This document shows positions 28,148 through 37,058 of a DNA stretch of 64,000 bases, one piece after another. The position numbers were made by a program, and so were the translations under genes. How positions within the stretch are numbered: the stretch's first letter is position 1; the number at the start of each line of letters is the position of its first letter. Location: assembly GCF_965208555.1 (NCBI RefSeq), contig NZ_OZ242342.1:3348001-3412000 (forward strand), in the 5' to 3' direction. Source of the DNA: Poriferisodalis sp965208555 (GTDB lineage: Bacteria; Actinomycetota; Acidimicrobiia; Acidimicrobiales; Poriferisodalaceae). The notes beneath the pieces were generated by a model, which saw nothing but the letters and a program-made list of their open reading frames with translations, searched no databases and had not been told where the DNA came from.

Positions 28148-28173
28148 ATTGACGATCGACCTCAGGTGCAGCG

Positions 28174-28740
28174 GTGGCTGACATCGGCGTTGCGTTCGGC
28201 ATCGTGTTCCTGGCGGAGATCGGCGACAAGACCCAGCTGGTCGCTCTGACAACTGCGGGACGTCACGGTGCCGTAAAGACCCTCGCGGCATTCGCTGCCG
28301 CCATCGCCCTCTTGCAGACCATTTCGGTCGCTGCAGGTTCGGCAGTCGGGTCGATCTTCGGGGGCCGGGCGGCCACGGCGGTCGTCGGCGGGCTGTTCGT
28401 CGTGCTGGGACTGTGGACGTGGTGGTCGGCGAGCGGCGATGAGGAGGAGATGCCCAAGGGACTGGGCCGGGCGAGCCTGCTTGGCGCGACAGGGTTGTTT
28501 CTGCTTGCCGAGCTCGGCGACAAGACCATGATCGCGACCGCTGCACTTGCTGCTGAACGCTCGGCAGTCTTCGTGTGGCTGGGCTCCTTCGCTGCCATGG
28601 TCGCGGCGACCGGGCTCGCTGTCGTCGTCGGTCAGCAAATTGTCGAGCGCTGGTCCGGTCCGCGTCTTGCGCGGATCGGCGCCGTCGTCTTTGTGGCGGT
28701 AGGCGTCATCACCATCGTCAGTGCCGCCGTCGGCAACTGA
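28174..28740 (+). CDS. TMEM165/GDT1-family (UPF0016) cation exporter
   Basis: The 188-residue membrane protein has the two signature motifs of the family, AEIGDKTQ (about residues 14-21) and AELGDKTM (about 113-120), each in its own three-helix repeat, with a short charged loop between them. Six membrane segments are likely. Characterised relatives export Mn2+ (sometimes Ca2+) out of the cytoplasm. The start is GTG 28174. It follows the molybdoenzyme by 26 bases, but a functional link is not evident. No manganese-sensing yybP-type riboswitch is recognisable upstream. Confidence 0.88.
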   Translation: MADIGVAFGIVFLAEIGDKTQLVALTTAGRHGAVKTLAAFAAAIALLQTISVAAGSAVGSIFGGRAATAVVGGLFVVLGLWTWWSASGDEEEMPKGLGRASLLGATGLFLLAELGDKTMIATAALAAERSAVFVWLGSFAAMVAATGLAVVVGQQIVERWSGPRLARIGAVVFVAVGVITIVSAAVGN

Positions 28741-28847
28741 GATCCCCAGATCGCGAACCAGTCGACTGACGCCGCCCAGCACCGAAGACGGCGCGAGATT
28801 CGTGGTAAGACGCCCTCCGCTGAGGCAGAACAGATGGGGGAGCGATT

Positions 28848-29636
28848 GTGAGCGACGACCGACTGGGAATCGTGACTGGTGGGGCCCGGGGCCTCGGGTT
28901 GGCGATGGTCCACGCGCTGCTGGAACAAGACGTGGTCGAGCGGGTCGCGGTGTTCGACCTTCTCGATGAGCCGGTCGACGACGGCCGCGTGTCGGTTCAC
29001 CGGTGCGATGTGACCGACGTGGCATCGGTCCGGGCGGCCTATGAGGCCGTGGGGGACGTGCCGCGTGTGCTGGTCAACAACGCCGGCGGCGATCCGGGAT
29101 CCGGGGTCACGGCTGCGACGCACGGGCCTTTCGAGGATCCCGAGCAGTTCCGGCGCATGGTCGACCTGAACTTCACGAGCGCGCACCTGGTGACCTCGAT
29201 AATCGGCCCGGACCTCACCGACGGGGCCGCCATCTGCAGCACCGCATCGATCGCGGGCCAGACGGCGTCGCCGCTGTTCGCCTACGGGGCGGCGAAGTGC
29301 GCGGTGATCCACTGGACCAAGTCGATGGCGCGGGTGCTCGGGCCCAGGGGCATCCGCATCAATGCGGTGGCCCCAGGCATCATCCGGACGATCCTGTGGG
29401 AGCAGCTCGAGCCCGACATCGACCGCTACAAGCGCAACGTGGTGTCGCGGATCCCGTTGCTGTCGGACCAGACACCGGAGGACATCGCGGATGCCGTTGC
29501 GTTCTTGTGCTCGGACCGGGCGCGCAGCATCACCGGTCAGACGCTGGCCATCGACGGCGGCATGACCGCCGGCGAGCCGATCTACGGGAGCTGGGACACC
29601 GACGGCGGCGATCGCTGGACGTCCGCTCCGCGCTGA
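28848..29636 (+). CDS. SDR family NAD(P)-dependent oxidoreductase
   Basis: The 262-residue classical short-chain dehydrogenase has the cofactor motif TGGARGLG (residues 10-17), LVNNAG (75-80), catalytic Ser in ICSTAS, YGAAK with Tyr146 and Lys150, and the C-terminal GQTLAIDGGMTAG. It probably interconverts an alcohol and a ketone on a CoA or free acid; the substrate is not predictable. GTG 28848 follows GGGGGAG by five bases. Its 3' flank carries a remnant of a zinc-type dehydrogenase, so a dehydrogenase gene may once have followed. Confidence 0.9.
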   Translation: MSDDRLGIVTGGARGLGLAMVHALLEQDVVERVAVFDLLDEPVDDGRVSVHRCDVTDVASVRAAYEAVGDVPRVLVNNAGGDPGSGVTAATHGPFEDPEQFRRMVDLNFTSAHLVTSIIGPDLTDGAAICSTASIAGQTASPLFAYGAAKCAVIHWTKSMARVLGPRGIRINAVAPGIIRTILWEQLEPDIDRYKRNVVSRIPLLSDQTPEDIADAVAFLCSDRARSITGQTLAIDGGMTAGEPIYGSWDTDGGDRWTSAPR

Positions 29637-29676
29637 CGGAATGGGCTGCGCCTGGGCCGACGGTTGTCGGCGCGCT

Positions 29677-29754
29677 TCAGGGGACGATCAGGATCTTGGC
29701 GTGCTCGACGGGGCTGGCGAGCTCGTCGAGAAACCGCTTCTCCCGATGGCTCGC
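29677..29754 (-). pseudogene. 3' remnant of zinc-dependent alcohol dehydrogenase-like gene, copy 1
   Basis: On the minus strand the bases read SHREKRFLDELASPVEHAKILIVP and a stop, which has the look of the extreme C-terminus of medium-chain zinc dehydrogenases. No upstream coding part exists. A 39-base stretch (29691-29729) matches 30463-30501 with three mismatches, including an exact 25-base core. The parent family is inferred from the ending only. Confidence 0.5.
29691..29729 (+). repeat. direct repeat copy 1 flanking the Uma2 gene
   Basis: The 39-base segment matches 30463-30501 with three mismatches and shares an exact 25-base core (29697-29721). On the minus strand both copies encode the ending LASPVEHA. 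Confidence 0.75.
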
Positions 29755-29852
29755 TAAGTGAGACAATGCTGAGGCCGCAGGCTGGTCGCCGTCCCCCCGA
29801 ACGCTCGCAGCGCAGATCCGTTGCCTATAGCTATGAAAGGCATCGAAATTAA

Positions 29853-30440
29853 ATGAAGACTGCCACAGAATCCTCTCCGACTATGTTGCTCACGGCGGAG
29901 GAACTGCTGCGCCTCGACGCTCAGGGAGTGCGGGGCGAGCTGGTCAGGGGAGTGTTTTGCGAGGTCATGTCTGCCGGCTACCGGCACGGGATGATCGTGG
30001 TGAGGCTGGCCGCCAGGCTCCTCGATTATGCCGACGAGCGACGCTGCGGAACCGTGGTGGCATCCGATACCGGCATCCTGCTCGAACGCGACCCGGACAC
30101 TGTCCGAGAAGCCGACATCGCCTTCACCTCGGCAGACCGCCTGTCGCCCAGTGCCGCACCCACCGGCTATTCCGATGTCGTTCCCGATCTGGTGGTGGAA
30201 GTGGCATCGCCCAGCGACCGCCCTGGCGAGCTTGCCGAGCGCGCCGAGATGTGGCTCGGCTTCGGCGTGCGGCTGCTGTGGGTGGTTCATCCCGACTCGA
30301 AGACCGTCGAAGTCCGCGACGCCGATGCCCATCCGGCCGGCGTGCCGCAGGCCGAGACGCGCTCTCTCGATGACGAACTCGACGGGGGCTCAGTGCTGCC
30401 GGGGTTCTCCTACCCGCTCCGCCGACTCTTCGCAGACTAA
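29853..30440 (+). CDS. Uma2 family (DUF820) restriction-endonuclease-like protein
   Basis: The 195-residue protein has the Uma2 layout: N-terminal MLLTAEELLRL, strand GTVVASDTGILL, and the PD-(D/E)XK-type core READIAFTSADRL and PDLVVEVASPSDRPGEL, followed by FGVRLLWVVHPDSKTVEV. The family is predicted to have an endonuclease fold, but its biological role is unknown. It is preceded by an AT-rich leader with TATAGCTAT and AAAGG unlike its neighbours. Two copies of a dehydrogenase 3' end flank it, suggesting the gene arrived here by insertion or recombination. Confidence 0.85.
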   Translation: MKTATESSPTMLLTAEELLRLDAQGVRGELVRGVFCEVMSAGYRHGMIVVRLAARLLDYADERRCGTVVASDTGILLERDPDTVREADIAFTSADRLSPSAAPTGYSDVVPDLVVEVASPSDRPGELAERAEMWLGFGVRLLWVVHPDSKTVEVRDADAHPAGVPQAETRSLDDELDGGSVLPGFSYPLRRLFAD

Positions 30441-30511
30441 AGACACTTGCGCGGCGTCAGCCGGATCCTGGCGTGCTCGACGGGGCTGGCGAGTTGGTCG
30501 AAGGCCACTGC
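30437..30511 (-). pseudogene. 3' remnant of zinc-dependent alcohol dehydrogenase-like gene, copy 2
   Basis: The minus strand reads AFDQLASPVEHARIRLTP and then runs RKCL to a stop, resembling the C-terminus of the same dehydrogenase type as copy 1. It lies between the Uma2 stop and the Kef gene stop, without any upstream coding part. Confidence 0.5.
30463..30501 (+). repeat. direct repeat copy 2 flanking the Uma2 gene
   Basis: This is the partner of 29691-29729, about 770 bases away, with the exact 25-base core at 30469-30493. Confidence 0.75.
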
Positions 30512-30521
30512 GACTGCAATG

Positions 30522-32288
30522 TCATGGGTCGTTGCTCGCTGAGTCGTCTCGTGTCGCATCGGGCTCGAGTTCGTTGTGGAGGACTGCGTGGGTGACGGCT
30601 TCGGTGTCGGGCTCGGGCAGCTCGAAGTGGCCGAGCGCATGGGCAATGAGCGCGTCGTGGGCGGCTTGGCGCTCTGCGACGACGTGATCGACGAGCCCGT
30701 CGCGCTCGAGGTCGGCGGCATCGGCGGGATCGGCGGCCCAGGCCAGCACGGCGATGTCGGGGTTGTGCTCTCGGGCGATGCGGGCGAACTGCTCGACCGC
30801 TGAGGGCGGGCTGTCGACGGCGAGCGCGATCCGGGCGTCACGCAGGCCGGCGCGCTCCGCGATCACGTGACGGGACAGGTCGCCGACGAGCACCTTGCGC
30901 CCTGTGGTTGCGGCCCATCGCTGCGCCTCGGGGTCGAGCGACACGACGGTGTAGGGGATGTGCGCCAGTTCGAGCGCGGAGACGATGCGGCGTGCCCGCG
31001 GGCCGAAGCCGTTCACGACGGCGTGATCCACCAGCGCTTCGTGCTCGCTGGAGTCGAACTCAGGGACATCGCCGTCGTGCGGGCGATTGCGCTGGCGGGC
31101 ACGGCGGTCGGCGTCGGAACGTGCGGCGAGCGACTGGCCCCAGCGCGCGCCGAAGGGGCTGAATGCCATCAGCAGCACGGTCACGGCGATGAATGCGTCG
31201 GTGCCGTCAGCGAGTCCCGCCGGGACGAGCCCGACTTCCTCACCGGCTCGTTCGAGCACGAAGGAGAACTCTCCGATCTGCGCCAGCACCAGAGCCCCCG
31301 ACAGTGCCACCGCCCGCGGCTGGCGCACCAGCAACGCCGCAGCACTGGTCGACAGCATCTTCACGACGACCACGACGAGTGCCAAGCCGATCACCAAGGG
31401 TAGGTTGCGCGCCAGGTAGCCGACGTCGAGCAGCATGCCGATGGAGACGAAGAACGTCGCCGAGAACAGGATCTGCAGCGGCATCACCTCACCGAGTGCC
31501 CGCGCAGCGACACGGCTCTCGCTGACCATCAGGCCCGCAAGGAACGCCCCGAGCGAGATCGAGACATCGAGCAGGCTGGTGGCATACGCCGTCCCGAAGC
31601 AGATGGCCAGCACGGTCAGCAGGAACACCTCGCCCGACTGGATCCGCGAGACGTACTGCAGCACTGCCGGCACCAGCGTCCGCGCCACAACGATCACTGC
31701 CACGACGATGCCGGCCGCCTTGGCGAAGGCGATCAGCACGTCGGTCGGACCGGTGGTCTGGCCGCCCAGCAGCGGCACCGCCAGCACCATGGCGACAATC
31801 GCCAAGTCCTGGAAGATGAGCAGCGCGACCGAGACGTTGCCGACGGGCGACGTGGTGGCTCGGCGCTCGGCCAGCACTTTCAGCACGATTGCCGTGCTGC
31901 TGAGCGACACGAGCAGACCCGTGAAGACCGCCGTCCGCCATTCGACGCCGAAGGCGGCGACGACCGCAGCGACGATGCCGGTGGTGAGGCCCACCTGCAC
32001 CGTCCCGCCGATCAGGAACAGCGACGCCAGGCGGCGGACCCGTTCGAGGCTGAACTCGATGCCGAGCGTGAACAACAGCAGCATCACGCCGATGTCTGCC
32101 GACTGGTTGACCAGATCGATGTCGCTGATGAGACCGACGCCGCTGGGCCCGATGACCGTGCCCGCAGCGAGGAACCCGACGATTGGCACCACCCCGAGAC
32201 GCGAGGACACGAAGGCGATCAACGTTCCCGCAACCAGCAGGATCGCCAGCTCGGTGAACAGCGGCGGTGCCGACGCAGCCAACAGCAC
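30522..32288 (-). CDS. Kef-type monovalent cation:proton antiporter with TrkA-N domain
   Basis: The 588-residue protein has an N-terminal CPA2-type transport domain of about twelve membrane helices (residues 10-385), recognisable by GFLAAGTVIGPSG, DIGVMLLLFTLGIEF, SLSSTAIVLKVL and LIFQDLAIV. The C-terminus (about 410-540) is a Rossmann-like RCK/TrkA-N domain, VVNGFGPRARRIVSALELA...LVGDLSRHVIAERAG. It would exchange K+ or Na+ for H+ across the membrane, controlled by a nucleotide bound in the RCK part. The start is GTG 32288. No KefF/KefG ancillary gene is adjacent. Confidence 0.9.
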   Translation of the reverse strand: MLLAASAPPLFTELAILLVAGTLIAFVSSRLGVVPIVGFLAAGTVIGPSGVGLISDIDLVNQSADIGVMLLLFTLGIEFSLERVRRLASLFLIGGTVQVGLTTGIVAAVVAAFGVEWRTAVFTGLLVSLSSTAIVLKVLAERRATTSPVGNVSVALLIFQDLAIVAMVLAVPLLGGQTTGPTDVLIAFAKAAGIVVAVIVVARTLVPAVLQYVSRIQSGEVFLLTVLAICFGTAYATSLLDVSISLGAFLAGLMVSESRVAARALGEVMPLQILFSATFFVSIGMLLDVGYLARNLPLVIGLALVVVVVKMLSTSAAALLVRQPRAVALSGALVLAQIGEFSFVLERAGEEVGLVPAGLADGTDAFIAVTVLLMAFSPFGARWGQSLAARSDADRRARQRNRPHDGDVPEFDSSEHEALVDHAVVNGFGPRARRIVSALELAHIPYTVVSLDPEAQRWAATTGRKVLVGDLSRHVIAERAGLRDARIALAVDSPPSAVEQFARIAREHNPDIAVLAWAADPADAADLERDGLVDHVVAERQAAHDALIAHALGHFELPEPDTEAVTHAVLHNELEPDATRDDSASNDP

Positions 32289-32320
32289 TTGTCGCCGAGG
32301 CTATTGGGGCCGAGGCGGCG

Positions 32321-34684
32321 TCAGCCTCCGGCTTCTCGGATGAGGCGTGACAGCAGAGCTGGCCGCAGCGGCTTGATGTTGACGTTGACGTCGAGGTCGG
32401 CGAGGGCGTCGGCGACGGCGTTGACGATCGAGGGCACCGCTCCGATCAGACCGCCTTCTCCCACGCCTTTGAATCCGCCGACGGTGTCGATCGACGGCGA
32501 CTCGATGTGGGCGATCTGGAAGTTGGGAACGTCGGTCGAGCTGGGCAGCAGGTAGTCCATCAGCGTCGCTGTGCGGACCTGGCCGTCGGAGTCGTACACG
32601 AACTCCTCCATGAGCGCCTCGCCGATGCCTTGAGCCACGCCGCCCATCACTTGGCCGTCGACGATCATCGGGTTGATGACGCGGCCGCAGTCGTGAACGA
32701 CGACGTAGCCCTCGATGTCGACCGTCCCGTCTGCGGCATCGACCGCCACCTGCGCGATGTGGGTGGCGTTCGCCATGGTGACCAGCGGCGGGTCGTAGAA
32801 GTCGGTCTCCTCGATGCCGAAGCTCTCGCCTTCAGGCAGGTCGGTGGTGTTCATTGCGTACGCCGTCTCGGCGACCTCTTGGAACGAAAGGGCCCGACTC
32901 GGCACGCCCGCGACATGCATCTGGCCGTCGGAGACCACGATGTCCTCTGGCGTGGACTCGAGCATGAATGCGGCGATCCGCGCCAGCTTCAGCCGGGCCT
33001 TCTCCGATGCCCGTATCAGCGCCCCGCCGCCGGTGACTGCGCTGCGGCTGGCAAAGGTATTGGTGCCGTAAGGCCCCGCCGCGGTGTCGCCCTCGACGAC
33101 CGTCACATCCTCCAAGCGAGCCCCGAGCTCGTCCGCGACGACCTGAGCGAAGGTCGTGAAGTGGCCTTGACCCGAATGCGCGTGGCTCACGAAGGCCGTC
33201 ACCTTGCCGGTGGGCTCCACCTTCACCGTTCCGCTGTCGAAGCCGGGCAGGCGGGAAAGTCCGCGGGCGCGCCAGCCGGGAGCGCCCGTCCCGCTCACCT
33301 CGGTGAAGCTGCAGATGCCGATGCCTCGGTACTTGCCGTCGACGAGCCGGCCTTGGGCCTGACCGGCGCGGAACTCGTCATAGCCCGCCATCTCCATCGC
33401 CATCTCGAGCGACTCGACGAAGCTGCCCGTGTCGTAGCGGACGCCGACGACGTTGTTCCACGGCAGCTCCGCGGTGGGCACCATGTTCCTCAGCCGAACC
33501 TCGGCAGGGTCGAGCTCGAGCCGGCGGGCGATCCGGTCCATCATGCCCTCGATCGCCATGAAGCAGACCGGCTGTGCGACACCCCGATAGGCCAGCACCG
33601 GCGCGGTATGGGTGGCGACGGCGGTGGCCGTGTACTCATACTCGGTGATGCGGTACGGCCCGACGATCATGCGGGCGCCGCCGGTGGTCTCCAGCGTGCA
33701 GCCGAACGGCACCGCTGAGTAGGCGCCGCCGTTGGTGAGGATCTCGGCCCTCAGCGCCGTGACGATGCCGTCATCATCGACAGCGGCCTCGACTCGATAG
33801 TGGTTGTCACGGGCGTGGACGTCGGTGAGCAGGGCCCCGTACCGGTCCTGGACCCACTTCACTGGCCGGCGCAGACGCAGGGCGAGCGCAGCGCAGACGA
33901 ATTCCTCGGGGTAGAGGGCCGCCTTGATGCCGAATCCGCCGCCGACGTCGGGAACAACGACCCGCAGGGTTGACTCGGCGACGTCCAGGAACTCGGCCAG
34001 CGCCGTCCGCAGCAGGTGGTGGATCTGGGTCGAGGAGTAGAAGACCAGGTTGGCCGGCTGTTCGGGCACGGCGAGGCACCCTCGGGGCTCGATCGGCACG
34101 GCGGTCACACGGTTGGAGTGGAACTCCTCGGAGATGACGTGGGCCGCCGTGTCGAAAGCAGCGGCCACGTTCTCGGTCGCGAATCGGCCCTCGAAATAGA
34201 CGTTGCCCGGCACTGTCGGGTTGACCTGTGGGGCGGCGGGATCAGTGGCCTCGTGAATGTCGACCACCGCAGGAAGCGGCTCGTAGTCGACCTGGACCAG
34301 TTCCATGCCGTCCTCGGCGAGGTACTGGCTCTCGGCCACCACCACGGCCACCGCCTCGCCTGCGAACCGCACCTCGTCGATCGCCAGCACGTCTCGGGTG
34401 TTGAAGCTGTAGCCGGGCAGCTCGATCTGCGCAGCGATCGGCTTCACCATGGCAGCGAGATCCGCGCCGGTGAGCACGTCGACCACGCCGTCGAGCGCAA
34501 GGGCCTCGCTCGCGTCGATCGAGGTGATGCGGGCGTGGGCGTAGGGGCTGAGCACGAACGCCAGGTGCAGCGTGTTGAGCGGCGCGGGCAGGTCGTCGAC
34601 GAAGCGCCCCTGGCCTCGCAGGAGGTAATCGTCCTCTCGCCGCAGCACGCTCTGGCCGACAGCGCCGTGAGTGTCGCTGCTCAT
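32321..34684 (-). CDS. xanthine dehydrogenase family molybdenum-binding (large) subunit
   Basis: The 787-residue protein is the molybdopterin cytosine dinucleotide subunit of a CoxL/XdhA-type hydroxylase. It has GRFVDDLP, GGGFGIKAALYPEE, the active-site loop AYRGVAQ (about residue 365) and the catalytic glutamate in GVGEGGLIG (about residue 741). The loop is neither the AYXCSFR of true CO dehydrogenase nor the usual AYRGAGR of form II, so the substrate is not CO. It overlaps the 2Fe-2S subunit gene by four bases and forms the 3' end of a five-gene operon. Hydroxylation of an N-heteroaromatic ring is inferred from the operon. Confidence 0.9.
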   Translation of the reverse strand: MSSDTHGAVGQSVLRREDDYLLRGQGRFVDDLPAPLNTLHLAFVLSPYAHARITSIDASEALALDGVVDVLTGADLAAMVKPIAAQIELPGYSFNTRDVLAIDEVRFAGEAVAVVVAESQYLAEDGMELVQVDYEPLPAVVDIHEATDPAAPQVNPTVPGNVYFEGRFATENVAAAFDTAAHVISEEFHSNRVTAVPIEPRGCLAVPEQPANLVFYSSTQIHHLLRTALAEFLDVAESTLRVVVPDVGGGFGIKAALYPEEFVCAALALRLRRPVKWVQDRYGALLTDVHARDNHYRVEAAVDDDGIVTALRAEILTNGGAYSAVPFGCTLETTGGARMIVGPYRITEYEYTATAVATHTAPVLAYRGVAQPVCFMAIEGMMDRIARRLELDPAEVRLRNMVPTAELPWNNVVGVRYDTGSFVESLEMAMEMAGYDEFRAGQAQGRLVDGKYRGIGICSFTEVSGTGAPGWRARGLSRLPGFDSGTVKVEPTGKVTAFVSHAHSGQGHFTTFAQVVADELGARLEDVTVVEGDTAAGPYGTNTFASRSAVTGGGALIRASEKARLKLARIAAFMLESTPEDIVVSDGQMHVAGVPSRALSFQEVAETAYAMNTTDLPEGESFGIEETDFYDPPLVTMANATHIAQVAVDAADGTVDIEGYVVVHDCGRVINPMIVDGQVMGGVAQGIGEALMEEFVYDSDGQVRTATLMDYLLPSSTDVPNFQIAHIESPSIDTVGGFKGVGEGGLIGAVPSIVNAVADALADLDVNVNIKPLRPALLSRLIREAGG

Positions 34685-35169
34685 GCTTGCTGCCCCCGTC
34701 GCAGCTCCACGGCGGCCTCGGTGATCGCATCCACGATGTTGGCGTAGCCGGTGCAGCGGCAGACGTTGTTCATGAGCGTCTCGCGGATGGTGGCCTCGTC
34801 TGGGTCGGCGGTGCGTTCCAGCAGCTCGACCGCTGTGAGGAGGAATCCCGGCGTGCAGAAACCGCACTGCAGCGCATGCTTTTGGTGGAACATCTCTTGG
34901 ATCGGATGGAGCTCGTCAAGCCCCGCGAGATCTTCCACGGTGCGGATGTCCGATCCGTCGACCGCCGCAGCGAAGTGCAGGCAGCTGCGGGCAGTGCGGC
35001 CGTCGAGCAGCACCGTGCACGCCCCGCAGACCCCTTGCTCGCAGCCGATGTGGGTGCCGGTCAGGCCGAGATCGTGCCGCAGGTAGTCGACGAGCAATCG
35101 CCGAGGCTCCACGCGGGAGTGGCGGTTCCGGCCATTGACGGTGATGGTTACCTCGCATTCATCGGTCAT
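34681..35169 (-). CDS. xanthine dehydrogenase family 2Fe-2S subunit
   Basis: The 162-residue protein is the small electron-transfer subunit. The plant-type [2Fe-2S] cluster is bound by Cys43, Cys48, Cys51 and Cys63 (CEQGVCGACTVL), and the second helical cluster by Cys102, Cys105 (CGFCTPG), Cys137 and Cys139 (CRCTGY). It carries electrons from the molybdenum centre to FAD. It overlaps both neighbours by four bases (ATGA), which indicates tight translational coupling with the FAD and molybdenum subunits. Confidence 0.93.
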   Translation of the reverse strand: MTDECEVTITVNGRNRHSRVEPRRLLVDYLRHDLGLTGTHIGCEQGVCGACTVLLDGRTARSCLHFAAAVDGSDIRTVEDLAGLDELHPIQEMFHQKHALQCGFCTPGFLLTAVELLERTADPDEATIRETLMNNVCRCTGYANIVDAITEAAVELRRGQQA

Positions 35170-36023
35170 GGACCTTCCCCTTCCAGCAGCCCGCGTTCGA
35201 TCAGCACGCCGACGAGGTGTCGCCGGTAGTCGGCGTCGGCGTGCATGTCACCGGTCGGATTGACGGCGTTGCGAGCAGCCGTGACGGCGGCCGCGATTGC
35301 GGTGGGACCCAGGTCGGTGCCGACCAGCGCGTCCTCGGCGTCGACCAGACGCTGGGCCACCGACCCGACGCCGAACGCCGCGATGCGTGCCATTGTGCAG
35401 GTGCCGCCCGCGCTGGCCCACCGCAATGCGACCCCGCCGACCGGGAACACGTTGCCTCCGTTCGATACTTCTTCGAGACTGCTTCGCTCGCTTGGGTCTT
35501 GACGTTTGAATGCGACTGCCGAGACGATCTCGCCTGGCTCGATGCTGGTGGTCATGTCCGCGACGAAGAAGTCATGGGCCGGTACCCGACGCTCGCCGGC
35601 GGTACTGGCAAGCACCAGCTCGGCTTCGAGCGCGAGCGCAACGGCCGGCAGCTCGGCGAGCGGGTCGCAGTGGGCCAGGCTGCCGCAGACGGTGCCGCGG
35701 TTGCGCGTGGCGGGCAGGCCGACGTGGGGGAGTGCGGTGGCCAGCAGCGGGCACTCGGCTTGGACCAACGGGCTGGTCTCGGCATCGAACTGGCGCACGA
35801 GCGCACCGACGACGAGGCGGTCGTCCGACAGCCGGATGTAGTCGAGCTCTCCGCAGCGGTTGATCGACACGACCACCTCGGGTCGGGCCAGCCGCAGGTT
35901 CATGAGCGGGACCAGGCTCTGGCCGCCGGCGAGAATCCGGGCGTCCTCGCCGTGGGCGGCCATGGCCCCGAGCACCTCGTCGAGCGTCTCGGGAGCAACG
36001 AACGAGAACGGCGCAGGTTTCAT
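35166..36023 (-). CDS. xanthine dehydrogenase family FAD-binding subunit
   Basis: The 285-residue protein is the medium subunit of the hydroxylase. FAD-binding motifs are AGGQSLVPLMNLRLARP (about residues 32-48) and ATRNRGTVCGSLAHCDPLAEL (about 105-125), typical of the CoxM/vanillyl-alcohol-oxidase-fold family. It passes electrons to an acceptor. It begins six bases after the NicX-like gene and overlaps the 2Fe-2S gene, so all three subunits are made together. The gene order FAD, 2Fe-2S, Mo is that of cox-type and nicotinate-dehydrogenase-type operons. Confidence 0.93.
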   Translation of the reverse strand: MKPAPFSFVAPETLDEVLGAMAAHGEDARILAGGQSLVPLMNLRLARPEVVVSINRCGELDYIRLSDDRLVVGALVRQFDAETSPLVQAECPLLATALPHVGLPATRNRGTVCGSLAHCDPLAELPAVALALEAELVLASTAGERRVPAHDFFVADMTTSIEPGEIVSAVAFKRQDPSERSSLEEVSNGGNVFPVGGVALRWASAGGTCTMARIAAFGVGSVAQRLVDAEDALVGTDLGPTAIAAAVTAARNAVNPTGDMHADADYRRHLVGVLIERGLLEGEGP

Positions 36024-36029
36024 GGCGGC

Positions 36030-37058
36030 TCAGCCGGCGAGGGGTTGCAGATCGGCTGCGAGCGCCGCCAACGGCTCAGGGCCTACGATGGCGCCGTCTT
36101 CGACGACACGCTGACCGTCGATGTCGATCGTGTGCATGAACAAGACAGCATCGGGGTGGTTCTCACCGCCGCCGGGATCCCACCACGGCATGCCCATGCC
36201 GATCGCATTGTTGCCCATCGCACGTGTGTCCTCGACGAACGAGCCGCCGGTGACCCGGGCTGTGGGATGGATGCCGTGAGTGAAATGGATGACGTATCCG
36301 TAGCCGCCGTCCTTGCCGGCCCGGCGCAGCGCCCGGTCGGCGACGGTTCGCTCATTGCCTCCGCCGGAAATGGCCTGGATGCGGCCATCGACTTCGAGGG
36401 TGATGGGTGAAGGAAGCCGGGTGTAGTACTCGTGAAACATGGCGCCGACGTCGATGCGGCCCTTCACGGATTCAACTTCGGGGAACAGCGTGCATTGCCC
36501 GGGAATCAGGACCGTCCCCGGCTTGTCGGCGCGTCGAGGTTTCTCGAACCCGCGCTGCCCCAGAATGAAGCTCACGTCGGTGCCGGCGTTGTCGGTGATG
36601 CGCACGTTCTTGCCAACGGCATCGTTCACCAGCGCGTCAAACCCATGGTGCACCGCGAAGTAGTGGTCGAGATCAACTCGCCCGAACAGCCGCAACAGGC
36701 CCCCGGCGCTGAGGTCGGCACCCAGCAGGTAGCGGATGCGGTTGGTCTCCATTGCGTGATCGTGCAGTTCCGAACCGGCGAGATAGGGGAACGTGAAGTC
36801 GATCCACACGTCTGCAGCCAGCGCTGCGGCCCCCAGTGCGGGAGTCACGTAGGGATCGGCGAGGCGACCCTGATACGGCAGTGGCGGGATCAGGTGAACC
36901 GAGGCATTGGCGCCGGCGAGCAGCGACGCCCGCAGTACCGCCTGCCAGACCACCTCGTCGCTGTCGGTATCAGCGGTGATCAGGACGGTCTCGCCCGGCT
37001 CCAACGCCATGTAGTCGCGCATCAGCACGTCCGCCGCGCCGGTCACGGTGGCGGTCAT
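36030..37058 (-). CDS. NicX-like (2,5-dihydroxypyridine 5,6-dioxygenase / M29-type) metal enzyme
   Basis: The 342-residue protein resembles the NicX-aminopeptidase T superfamily. The C-terminal part shows the metal-site pattern VIHFTHGIHPTAR (His258, His261, His264) and NHPD (His301, Asp303), followed by HTIDIDGQRVVEDGAIV, like the H...HxD iron ligands of NicX. NicX opens the ring of 2,5-dihydroxypyridine. An aminopeptidase-like role is an alternative. The ATG at 37058 overlaps the Rieske gene by four bases. Its place between a Rieske oxygenase and a molybdenum hydroxylase supports ring cleavage. Confidence 0.72.
   Translation of the reverse strand: MTATVTGAADVLMRDYMALEPGETVLITADTDSDEVVWQAVLRASLLAGANASVHLIPPLPYQGRLADPYVTPALGAAALAADVWIDFTFPYLAGSELHDHAMETNRIRYLLGADLSAGGLLRLFGRVDLDHYFAVHHGFDALVNDAVGKNVRITDNAGTDVSFILGQRGFEKPRRADKPGTVLIPGQCTLFPEVESVKGRIDVGAMFHEYYTRLPSPITLEVDGRIQAISGGGNERTVADRALRRAGKDGGYGYVIHFTHGIHPTARVTGGSFVEDTRAMGNNAIGMGMPWWDPGGGENHPDAVLFMHTIDIDGQRVVEDGAIVGPEPLAALAADLQPLAG

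Noticed and set aside
32321..36023. Aerobic CO dehydrogenase (coxMSL)
   Set aside because: The large subunit lacks the AYXCSFR loop that defines true CO dehydrogenase, and the operon also holds Rieske and NicX-like genes.
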